Origin: Ignavibacteriota bacterium
GTDB lineage: Bacteria > Bacteroidota > Ignavibacteria > Ignavibacteriales > Melioribacteraceae
Assembly (NCBI GenBank): GCA_016708125.1
Contig: JADJGF010000001.1
Location: 2,688,001-2,752,000, forward strand
DNA: 64,000 bases
Reading direction: 5' to 3'
Both the position numbers and the translations under genes were made by a program. The notes under the pieces were generated by a model. That model saw only the letters and a program-made list of their open reading frames with translations, did no database searches and had not been told where the DNA came from. The stretch's first letter is position 1; each line of letters starts with the position of its first letter. Shown in pieces: positions 33,411 to 41,423 of this stretch.

Positions 33411-35351
33411 ATGTCAACGAAACAAAAAGCAAGATTTATAATTTCTATTTTTTTCTTAGCAATAATTTATAGCTGTTCAGGAAATAATGGAAAACCGGGA
33501 ACAAGTGATGCTGCCGAAAAAGTTTATGTTGCACCTGGAGAGTATGATGAATTTTATGCTTTTATGTCGGGTGGATTTAGCGGACAAATAACAGTTTATG
33601 GATTACCATCCGGCAGATTGTTTAAAATCATTCCCATATTTGCTCAACATCCGGAGAATGGATATGGCTACACTCCGGAAACAAAACCGATGTTGCAAAC
33701 TTCATATGGAGAAATACCTTGGGATGATGCGCATCATCCGGAGTTATCTCAAACCGATGGAACACCGGACGGAAGATGGATATTTATTAATGCAAATAAT
33801 ACTCCAAGGGTTGCAAGAGTAAATTTAAGCACTTTTGAAACTGAGGAAATAATAGAAATTCCAAATTCTGCAGGAAATCACGGTTCTCCGTTCATTACAA
33901 TGAATACAGAATACGTTGTTGCTTCAACAAGATTTAGCGTTCCGATTCCTCAAAAAGATGTTCCAATATCTTCATATAAAGAAAATTTTAAAGGAACAAT
34001 TTCATTCATTAAAGTTAATCCGGAAAACGGAAGAATGAATATTGAATTTCAAATTTTAGTTCCGGGTTTTAATTATGATTTGGCACATGCGGGAAAAGGT
34101 CCTTCTCATGGTTGGGCATTTTTTACTTCGTATAATAGTGAACAAGCAAATACTTTATTGGAAATAAATGCATCCCAAAATGATAAAGATTTTATTGCAG
34201 CAATAAATTGGAAAAAAGCAGAAGAATATATTAAAGAAGGAAAAGGGAAAAAATATAATTCAGAATATTATCATAATATCTATGATGATGAAACCCATAC
34301 TGCTACTTCAAATGTTGAAAAAGAAATACTCGTATTAGATCCAAAAGATTGTCCGGGTTTAATATATTATTTACCAACTCCAAAATCTCCGCATGGTGTA
34401 GACGTTGATCCTTCTGGTGAATATATTGTTGCCGGTGGAAAACTTGCAACAGTTATCCCGGTTCATTCATTTTCCAAAATGATTAAAGCCATAGAAAACA
34501 AAGAATTCATTTCGGAAATATTTGGAATTCCGGTTTTGAAATATGAATCTGTAATTGCTGGTGAAGTTGAAGATCCTGGTTTGGGACCTTTACATACAGA
34601 GTTTGATGGAAATGGATATGCTTACACTTCTGCATTTATTTCATCCGAAATAGTAAAATGGAAATTGGGCACTTGGGAGGTTGTTGATAGAATTCCAACA
34701 TATTATTCAATCGGTCACTTAATGATTCCGGGAGGAGACAGCAAAACACCTTTCGGTAAATATGTTGTTGCATTAAATAAAATTACAAAAGATAGATATT
34801 TACCAACCGGACCTGAACTTTGTCAATCAGCGCAATTGATTGATATCTCAGGAGATAAAATGAAATTGCTTTTAGATTTCCCAACAATCGGCGAACCTCA
34901 TTATGCACAAGGAATTCCAGCTGAAATTCTTATGAAGGGACAAAAGAAAATTTATGAATTGGGAAAAAACAATCATAAATATGGATTAAGATCAGAGAAA
35001 GATGCAAAAGTTGAAAAAAATGGAAATGATGTTCATATTTATATGTCAACAACAAGAACTCACTTTAAGCCTGATAATATTGAAGGAATTAAAATTGGAG
35101 ACAAAGTTTATTTTCACATAACCAATTTAGAACAAGATTGGGATATCCCGCATGGTTTTGCAGTGAAAGGAATGAATACTGCTGAACTTTTAATAATGCC
35201 CGGACAAACAAGAACTGCAATTTGGGAACCGAAATCAGAAGGTGTTTATCCATTTTATTGCACAGACTTTTGTTCAGCATTACATCAAGAGATGCAAGGG
35301 TATGTTCGTGTCTCCGCAAAAAATAGCAGTAATGAATTAAAATATAATTAG
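33411..35351 (+). CDS. nosZ: Nitrous oxide reductase, Sec-dependent clade II type
   Basis: A 646-residue copper enzyme that reduces N2O to N2 in the periplasm. The N-terminus is a Sec/lipoprotein-like signal (ISIFFLAIIYSCSGN) with no twin-arginine motif, as in clade II (atypical) NosZ. The seven-bladed propeller carries the His residues of the CuZ site (DAHHPELSQTDGTPDG, GNHGSP, SPHGVDVD, LHTEFDG among others). The C-terminal cupredoxin has the CuA ligands H581, C617, C621, H625 and M628 (CTDFCSALHQEM). The gene is intact. A cytochrome c precedes it and accessory genes follow, the typical clade II order. Confidence 0.97.
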   Translation: MSTKQKARFIISIFFLAIIYSCSGNNGKPGTSDAAEKVYVAPGEYDEFYAFMSGGFSGQITVYGLPSGRLFKIIPIFAQHPENGYGYTPETKPMLQTSYGEIPWDDAHHPELSQTDGTPDGRWIFINANNTPRVARVNLSTFETEEIIEIPNSAGNHGSPFITMNTEYVVASTRFSVPIPQKDVPISSYKENFKGTISFIKVNPENGRMNIEFQILVPGFNYDLAHAGKGPSHGWAFFTSYNSEQANTLLEINASQNDKDFIAAINWKKAEEYIKEGKGKKYNSEYYHNIYDDETHTATSNVEKEILVLDPKDCPGLIYYLPTPKSPHGVDVDPSGEYIVAGGKLATVIPVHSFSKMIKAIENKEFISEIFGIPVLKYESVIAGEVEDPGLGPLHTEFDGNGYAYTSAFISSEIVKWKLGTWEVVDRIPTYYSIGHLMIPGGDSKTPFGKYVVALNKITKDRYLPTGPELCQSAQLIDISGDKMKLLLDFPTIGEPHYAQGIPAEILMKGQKKIYELGKNNHKYGLRSEKDAKVEKNGNDVHIYMSTTRTHFKPDNIEGIKIGDKVYFHITNLEQDWDIPHGFAVKGMNTAELLIMPGQTRTAIWEPKSEGVYPFYCTDFCSALHQEMQGYVRVSAKNSSNELKYN

Positions 35352-35364
35352 GGATTTTGAAATA

Positions 35365-35434
35365 GGTTGTCTCAGAATGTAATAGTTAATTATGGTTGGA
35401 ATAAGGCTCCGTTCAAAACAATTTTGAGACAACC
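35365..35434. repeat. 70-bp element with 14-bp terminal inverted repeats
   Basis: GGTTGTCTCA at 35365-35374 is the exact inverse of TGAGACAACC at 35425-35434. Counting four more inner bases the arms match at 13 of 14 positions. The 42-base interior has no coding sense. The arms resemble the ends of an insertion sequence, so it may be a solo IS remnant or miniature element lying between nosZ and the next gene. It is too loosely looped to be a normal terminator. Confidence 0.4.
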
Positions 35435-35474
35435 GTTATTATGATATAATATTCAGAGAACTATGAGGGAAAAT

Positions 35475-36059
35475 ATGATGAATAAAAAGGAGAGACTTCA
35501 AACAATAATAGCGGCGCTTATTTTAATCGGTGTTTTTTATTTCCAATTTGGAAAATTGATTTGCAAGCTCCACAATATCCGGAAGGGATTGGTTTAAGAA
35601 TTTGGGTGAATCAAATTACCGGATTTAATGAATTTGATTTGAATAATATCAATAAACTTAATCATTACATCGGTATGAAAGAAATTGTTCCATCATCAAT
35701 ACCGGAATTAAAAATAATGCCATATATCGTTTTATTTCTTATAGCTTTTGGAATATTAGTATCGATTCTAAAAATAAACGATTTCTAACAATTTGGCTGT
35801 CTCTTATTATAATTCTTATGATTGCCGGTTTATATGATTTTTACATTTGGGGATATGATTACGGTCATAATTTAAATCCAAATGCACCAATTAAAGTACC
35901 GGGAATGTCATATCAGCCGCCGTTATTGGGTTCAAAGCAATTGCTAAATATGAAATCAATTTCATTACCGGATATTGGAAGTTATTTTATTGGAATATCG
36001 TTTCTGCTTGGGAGTTATGTTTTGTTTAATAAAAAAAAAAAAAGGAAAAAACTTTATGA
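35475..36059 (+). pseudogene. nos-cluster four-helix membrane protein gene, broken by three frameshifts
   Basis: The start ATG is at 35475 (GAGGGA upstream). Reading across three frames gives one coherent product of about 195 residues: N-terminal helix; WKIDLQAPQYPEG and LNHYIGMKEIVPSSIPELKI; AGLYDFYIWGYDYGHNLNPN with APIKVPGMSYQPPLLGSKQL; final helix. These loops are those of the membrane protein usually found next to nosZ in Bacteroidota. Shifts occur at T6 (35533-35538), at A5 (35770-35774) and at A13 (36031-36043); one extra base in each restores the frame and produces a stop overlapping the nosL ATG. The cause is real decay or sequencing error. Confidence 0.75.
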
Positions 36060-36511
36060 AAAATATTTTATTTGGAATAATTCTTTTGGTCAGTACTAAT
36101 TGTTCAAACGGACCGGAACCAATTAAATATGGTCATGATAGCTGTGATAAATGCAGAATGCAAATTATGGATCCAAAATACGGAACCGAATTAGTTACAT
36201 CAAAAGGGAAAATTTATAAATTTGATTCAGTTGAATGTTTAGCATTTTATGCAAAAAATATGAATGATGATGAAAATTCAACATTGTGGGTTACAGACTT
36301 TTTAAATAAGAATGAATTAGTTGAAAAAAATAAAGCTTACTTTTTGTTAAGTGCAAATTTAAGAAGTCCAATGGGATTGAATCTTACTGCTTTTTCTTCT
36401 CAAACAGATTTAAATAAAATTAAGAATCAGTATCAAGGTAAAAAAATAAATTGGGATGAACTAATTGAGTATGTTAATCATGAATGGCAGCACAAAACAA
36501 TGCATCATTAG
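36056..36511 (+). CDS. nosL: NosL copper-chaperone lipoprotein
   Basis: A 151-residue lipoprotein starting at the ATG at 36056 (AGGAA upstream; the longer frame from 35975 overlaps the previous gene). The signal is MKNILFGIILLVSTNC, with the lipid Cys at residue 16. The mature part has SCDKCRMQIMDPKYGTELVT with the copper-binding Cys and Met residues of NosL, then IYKFDSVECLAFYAKNM. NosL delivers Cu(I) for the CuZ centre of NosZ. The gene is intact, lies between the broken membrane gene and nosD, and overlaps nosD by about 30 bp. Confidence 0.93.
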   Translation: MKNILFGIILLVSTNCSNGPEPIKYGHDSCDKCRMQIMDPKYGTELVTSKGKIYKFDSVECLAFYAKNMNDDENSTLWVTDFLNKNELVEKNKAYFLLSANLRSPMGLNLTAFSSQTDLNKIKNQYQGKKINWDELIEYVNHEWQHKTMHH

Positions 36512-37736
36512 TATTAATTTAGTTTGGATAATTTTCTTAATTCCACAATATTTTTATGCGAAAGAAATTCATGTTGGAAAAGATCATCCGATTAAAACTA
36601 TTAAATCAGCTTTAAGTATTGCAAATACTAATGATAGAATAATTTTACATAGTGGAAAATATTTTGAACATGATATTGTTATTGATAAGAAAATTGAATT
36701 AATAAGTTTTGAAAACTCCGTAATTGACGGTGAAAATAAATATCAAATTTTAACGGTAAAATCTGATTCAGTTAAAATATCCGGCATTACTTTTATAAAT
36801 ACCGGAATTAGCTTTATCGATGACAATTCAGCTGTTAAATTAGATTCGGTTAAAGGATGTGAAATTTATAACAATACTTTTGATAATAATTTTTTTGCAA
36901 TCTACTTAGCTAAAACTTCGGATAGTATTGTGAGAGATAATATTATTAAGGCATATACAAAAAAGGAATCATATTCTGGAAATGGAATTCATTTATGGTA
37001 TTGTAAAAATATTACAGTAGATAAAAACTATATCAATGGTCATCGTGATGGAATTTATTTTGAGTTTGTTAGGGAAAGTCATATTCAAAATAACATAAGT
37101 GTTAATAATTTGCGATACGGATTGCATTTTATGTTTTCAGATAATTGCAGTTACTCGTATAATGAATTTTTGGAAAACGGCGCCGGTGTTGCTGTTATGT
37201 ATACGAAAAAAGTTAAAATGTTTAAAAATAAATTTGAAAGAAATTGGGGACCAGCTTCTTATGGAATATTATTAAAAGACATATCAGATAGCGAAATTGA
37301 AAACAATTTCTTTTACAAAAATTCAAGCGGTATTTATGTTGAAGGTTCGAATAGAATAAATATTAATAATAATAATTTCACCGAAAATGGTTGGGCAATC
37401 CGCTTAATGGCAAATTCTATGGATAACCACTTTGAACGAAATAATTTTATTGGAAATTCTTTTGATGTAACGACAAACAGTACAAAAAACTTTAACTATT
37501 TTGAAAATAATTTCTGGTCGGATTACAAAGGATACGATATTGATAAAAACGGAATTGGTGATATTCCATATCGACCGGTAAAATTATTTTCTTTAATTGT
37601 TGAGAAAAATAGACCGACAATGATTCTTTTGCGGAGTTTATTTACCGAAATTTTGGATGTTGCAGAAAAAATATTTCCGGTACTAACACCGGAAACACTT
37701 ATCGATGAATCTCCATCTATGAAAAGAATTTTATGA
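36480..37736 (+). CDS. nosD: NosD periplasmic copper-site maturation protein
   Basis: The frame opens at a TTG at 36465; the ATG at 36480 is a reasonable start because it gives a clean signal peptide (ISINLVWIIFLIPQYFYA). The product (418 residues) is a right-handed parallel beta-helix of CASH/NosD type with repeated blocks such as GNGIHLWYCKNITVDKNYIN, GHRDGIYFEFVRESHIQNNI and SGIYVEGSNRININNNNFTE. NosD is required with NosF and NosY for assembling the CuZ site. It overlaps nosL, and nosF starts 4 bp before its stop. No lesion is visible. Confidence 0.92.
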   Translation: MNGSTKQCIISINLVWIIFLIPQYFYAKEIHVGKDHPIKTIKSALSIANTNDRIILHSGKYFEHDIVIDKKIELISFENSVIDGENKYQILTVKSDSVKISGITFINTGISFIDDNSAVKLDSVKGCEIYNNTFDNNFFAIYLAKTSDSIVRDNIIKAYTKKESYSGNGIHLWYCKNITVDKNYINGHRDGIYFEFVRESHIQNNISVNNLRYGLHFMFSDNCSYSYNEFLENGAGVAVMYTKKVKMFKNKFERNWGPASYGILLKDISDSEIENNFFYKNSSGIYVEGSNRININNNNFTENGWAIRLMANSMDNHFERNNFIGNSFDVTTNSTKNFNYFENNFWSDYKGYDIDKNGIGDIPYRPVKLFSLIVEKNRPTMILLRSLFTEILDVAEKIFPVLTPETLIDESPSMKRIL

Positions 37737-38439
37737 TTAGAATTGAAAGTTTAGAAAAATTTTACGGTAAATTGTGTGTTCTAAAAAACATTGAATTATC
37801 AATAGAAAAAGGCAAAATCACTTATCTTGTTGGACCAAACGGTTCTGGGAAATCAACACTAATAAAAGCAATTCTTGGTTTAATAAAAAAGTATAACGGA
37901 ACAATTTCTATTGATGGTAAAATTATTAACGGCGAAAGTGATCATAGAAATCTAATTGGTTATATGCCGCAGAGTGCAAGTTTTCCGGAAAATCTTTTAG
38001 TAAAAGATATTTTTTCTATGGTTAAAGATATTAGAAATTCCAAAACAATTGATGAAGAATTGATTTTGGAATTCTCACTTGAAAAGGAGATGAATAAAAA
38101 GTTAAAGAATCTTTCCGGCGGAACAATTCAAAAAGTTAATGCCGCAATTGCATTTTTATTTGATCCGCAAATATTAATTCTTGATGAACCAACATCCGGC
38201 TTGGATCCGGTTTCAAGCAATATTTTAAAGAAAAAAATTCTAAAAGAAAATCAAAAAGGTAAAACAATATTTTTACGTCCCACATTATAAGTGAGTTGGA
38301 AGACCTTGCTCAAAACATAGCTTTTTTGTTAGATGGAAATTTATGGTTCAATGGAGCTAAAGAAGAATTGATAAATTCTACTAATGAAAAAAATCTTGAA
38401 AAATCAATTGCATCAATAATGATAAAAAATTCGAAATGA
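37733..38439 (+). pseudogene. nosF: NosF ABC-transporter ATPase gene with one frameshift
   Basis: The first frame (37733-38290) encodes Walker A GPNGSGKST, signature LSGGTIQKVNAA and Walker B ILILDEPTSGLDPVSSN, and then ends early in GKTIFLRPTL. One base missing near 38275 (TTTTTACG, expected TTTTTAACG) restores IFLTSHIISELEDLAQNIAF, that is, the H-loop histidine and the C-terminus, up to a stop that overlaps the nosY ATG (ATGA). The restored protein is about 235 residues, the normal length for NosF. As written the ATPase lacks its switch histidine and would be inactive. NosF powers NosY for NosZ maturation. Confidence 0.85.
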
Positions 38440-39225
38440 ATAAAACTCTAAAAATTATCAAATATCAAATTAAGGACAATATTCAAAGCAGATGGATCAT
38501 TGGATTTTTTATTTTTTTTATGACTTTTACATATTGGTTAATAAATTTTACCGGAGATGCGCCAAAGGTAATTTTAAGTATTCTAAACATGATTTTAATT
38601 GTTATTCCGCTTATAAGTTTAGTGTTCGGAGCAATATATATATAACAATTTGAATTATATCAAATTTATGTTAACACAACCAATTAAACGTATTTCGCTT
38701 TATTTTGGTTTATACTTTGGTTTGGTAATTCCGTTATTATTTTGTTTGACTTTTGGAATTGGAATTGGTGTTTTGACTTTTTACCCACTATTTGAAGAAT
38801 ATTTAAGCATTGCAATTTTACTTTTAATAACCGGACTTTTCCAAATTCTAATTTTTACCGCAATTGCATTTTTAATCGCAACTTCAAATGATGATAAACT
38901 TAAAGGATTGGGAATATCAATATTTGTATGGCTGTTTTTTACAATAATTTATGATGGATTAATTTTATTTATACTTCAAACATTTCAAGATTACCCGCTT
39001 GAAAGAATTGCGCTTGGATTAACAATGATAAATCCAGTTGATCTTGGCAGAATATTTATAATTCTAAAATTTGATGTATCTGCGTTAATGGGTTATACCG
39101 GAGCAGTTTTTGAAGATTTTTTTGGAAATAATGTTGGTCTAATAATTTCTTTATCTGTTCAGATAATTTGGTTTTTGATTAGCTTTATTTTTGGATTAAA
39201 AATATTTAAATCAAAGGATTTCTAA
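38436..39225 (+). pseudogene. nosY: NosY ABC-2 permease gene with one frameshift
   Basis: The first frame (38436-38645) encodes the first helices and stops after SLVFGAIYI. The second (38650-39225) continues with NYIKFMLTQPIKRISLYFGL and four more helices to FGLKIFKSKDF. A 2-base contraction of the alternating AT run at 38633-38644 accounts for the break; with it repaired a single 263-residue NosY with six helices results. It overlaps nosF by 4 bp. NosY is the membrane partner of NosF and moves a sulfur-containing or other factor for the CuZ centre. Confidence 0.82.
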
Positions 39226-39553
39226 TTAATATTAAATAATTCATATATAATATATTCAAATTATATATAAAATTTAATTCTTGACATCACGCCTCATTCT
39301 AATTATTTTAAATCAGACACATTATTCTGTTTAGATCATTTGATTATAGAAATATGGAAATAAAATAAAACTGTATTGTTCAATTTATCACTTCCTTTAA
39401 ACCTATTTCTATATTCGTATATATAAAAACAATTATTTTATTAAAACTTATACTTGGCCTTAAACAAAAAATAGTTTTTAATAAAACTGAATTTGCAATT
39501 TTAAAAATATAATTGTCCATAAACGGTAATCCTTGAAAAAAAAAGGGAGCTAA
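39226..39553. other. Intergenic region between nosY and the RIC-type gene
   Basis: This 328-bp stretch is strongly AT-rich. It has a TTGACA at 39281-39286 followed after 17 bp by TATTTT, which could be a weak promoter, although it lies about 245 bp before the next start codon. No coding frame or clear hairpin was seen. GGGAGC before 39554 is the ribosome binding site of the RIC-type gene. Confidence 0.4.
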
Positions 39554-40291
39554 ATGAAAGATTTTAATGAAGTAAATGAAAAAATGACAATTAAAGAAAT
39601 TGTAATAAAAAATTTTAATACAACCTCTGTTTTAGATAAATATAATATTGATTATTTATTTGATGGAAATATTTCATTGGAAGTTGTTTCGGCTAAAAAT
39701 GCAATATCATTGTCCTATTTAAAAAAAGAACTTAATAAAATATTGAATAACAAAAATCTTTATGCAGATAATTATAATGAATGGGATCTTCCAACTTTAA
39801 CAAACTACATCCTTCAAAATCATCATAAGTATGTAAGCGAAGCAATAATTAAAATTAAAAATAAAGTTAATAAATTTGAAGAAACAAGCGGGAATGAATT
39901 TATTACTGAAATTACAAATCTCTTTCAGCAGTTAAGCAAAGAGATGGAAAACCACATGAAGAAAGAAGAAACAATATCATTTCCATATATAAAGTATCTT
40001 TTAAGCTGTAAAAAATTTAATGAAAAACCAAAAATTAGAAGAAGCGGTTCAATAAAAAAAAATCTGTTTACACTTGAAAATGAACTCGCAAGTGCAAACT
40101 ATGTTCTAATCAAGATAAAAGAAATTATTAAGAAATATTCATTACTTAATAAAGATAAAATTGCTTTAATAGAATTAAATGAATTGTTAATAGAATTTGA
40201 TAAAGACTTAAAAAAACATGTCCATTTAGAAAATAATATTTTATTTCCTAAAATAGTGAAACTTGAGAATCAGTTAATGAAATTAAGATAA
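39554..40291 (+). CDS. RIC-type (ScdA/YtfE) di-iron protein without the N-terminal Cys pair
   Basis: A 245-residue protein with the RIC layout. The N-terminal ScdA-like part is MTIKEIVIKNFNTTSVLDKY with NIDYLFDGN, where the usual CCGG is replaced by LFDG. The hemerythrin-like di-iron domain follows: LTNYILQNHHKYVSEAIIKI, EMENHMKKEETISFPYIKYL, LKKHVHLENNILFPKI, with HxxxE motifs for iron binding. RIC proteins repair iron-sulfur clusters damaged by NO or store NO. Its place after the nos genes suits NO protection. GGGAGC precedes the ATG. Confidence 0.88.
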   Translation: MKDFNEVNEKMTIKEIVIKNFNTTSVLDKYNIDYLFDGNISLEVVSAKNAISLSYLKKELNKILNNKNLYADNYNEWDLPTLTNYILQNHHKYVSEAIIKIKNKVNKFEETSGNEFITEITNLFQQLSKEMENHMKKEETISFPYIKYLLSCKKFNEKPKIRRSGSIKKNLFTLENELASANYVLIKIKEIIKKYSLLNKDKIALIELNELLIEFDKDLKKHVHLENNILFPKIVKLENQLMKLR

Positions 40292-40342
40292 ATATTGTTA
40301 TTTAGTGGGCTATAAGAATATATTTTAAATGTTAGGATAAAA

Positions 40343-40918
40343 TTGAATTTGTCTAAATATATATTAACCGCAGCTATTTTCGGAATTGTTTTATTTTTTA
40401 TTGGTCAATATTTTTCTAAACCTATTCTTAATCTATTCAGTGCCTTGTCGATATCAATTGCAGGAATTTTAATTGGAATTGAAGCTATCAAAATTAAAAT
40501 ATTTCGTGAAAAATCCAGATATAATAAAAAGGAAACTGAAACATACATTGGTTTTGCAGCAACGCTAAAAGGAATTTCAATAATATTAGTAGGACTATTT
40601 ATTTCATTTTTAACATTAGCATTTTATTTCAATTTTGGTGAAACAGTTACGCAATATTTTATTAAAAATCCGGGAATACCCTTAATTCTAATAGGTATAT
40701 TTTGCTTAATTATTTCTGTAACAACAATTATTGGTTTTGTTGAACAAAAAAGTGGTTCTCGATATCATAAAATTTTAGATTTGATATTTAATAGGTTATT
40801 CCCTTCACTAATATTAGCACTAGTTTCAATTGTTATGCTACTATTCGGATTCATTGGTATCTATGATCAAAACAATCTTGAAAGAATAGTCCGAAATCTT
40901 ATAGAATTTTTATTTTGA
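40343..40918 (+). CDS. Membrane protein of unknown function (five helices)
   Basis: A 191-residue integral membrane protein starting at TTG. Helices include LTAAIFGIVLFFIGQYF, LFSALSISIAGILIGIEAI, LKGISIILVGLFISFLTLAF, IPLILIGIFCLIISVTTIIG and LILALVSIVMLLFGFIGIY. No catalytic or metal-binding motif is visible and I do not recognise a family. It lies 51 bp after the RIC-type gene on the same strand, so it may share that transcript. The start codon is a choice among weak options because no strong ribosome binding site is evident. Confidence 0.55.
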   Translation: MNLSKYILTAAIFGIVLFFIGQYFSKPILNLFSALSISIAGILIGIEAIKIKIFREKSRYNKKETETYIGFAATLKGISIILVGLFISFLTLAFYFNFGETVTQYFIKNPGIPLILIGIFCLIISVTTIIGFVEQKSGSRYHKILDLIFNRLFPSLILALVSIVMLLFGFIGIYDQNNLERIVRNLIEFLF

Positions 40919-41423
40919 TTGTCTTATTGGCATTTAATAATTGAATTAAAGAATAAATGTATTATTCCTAATTCAGCAAAAATTAAATTTTGTGGTGTCA
41001 TAGTACTTTTAAATTAAATTTAAACGATTAACAAAATAATAATGTTGTATGAGTTTATTACTTCGTTTTATCAAATGGAATTATCAAAAGTCCATTTCTG
41101 ATAAATCCAATTAATAAACTGGATTCATTTTAGTAAAGAAGATTCAGGTGATACATATGAGTATTAAGGATAGTTAAGCTGTGAAAACACAGTTAAAAAA
41201 TATAATTAGAATGAATTGTTAAAAGATTTTGATATAAGATTAGATAATATCGAATAGAATATAAGCGTAATATGATATTACCAAATAATCTTTACAGAAA
41301 TTACATTGTTTATTTTTTGTTAAATGAAATTGTTAAATAAAATATGAAGTAATACATTTTTACGACTTCATATACTAAATTTAACATAACTTTAATTTGA
41401 ATGATTTTAAATTGGAGGATACA
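40919..41423. other. Intergenic region before the transglutaminase-like T9SS gene
   Basis: A 505-bp AT-rich gap without coding sense. It includes a 9-bp inverted repeat at 41342-41373 and GGAGG at 41413-41417, the ribosome binding site of the next gene. The gap marks the border between the nitrogen-oxide region and the secreted-protein region. No tRNA or repeat family was recognised. Confidence 0.5.
41342..41373. promoter_or_regulatory. Inverted repeat upstream of the transglutaminase-like gene
   Basis: ATATGAAGT and ACTTCATAT form exact 9-bp arms with a 14-bp spacer, ending 50 bp before the start codon. It could be an operator or a hairpin at the 5' end of the transcript. No matching copy was noticed elsewhere. 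Confidence 0.3.

Noticed and set aside
38633..38655. Programmed frameshift in nosY
   Set aside because: No slippery heptamer with downstream structure is visible and several neighbouring genes carry similar indels; decay or sequence error is simpler.
39281..39309. TTGACA followed after 17 bp by TATTTT as a promoter for the RIC-type gene
   Set aside because: It is about 245 bp from the start codon, and in AT-rich DNA such matches are common. The usual promoter pattern of this phylum also differs, so it is not called as a feature.
41173..41197. Hairpin with CTGTG and CACAG arms as a terminator
   Set aside because: It is followed by A bases rather than T on the plus strand, contains a bulge and is not placed after a gene end.
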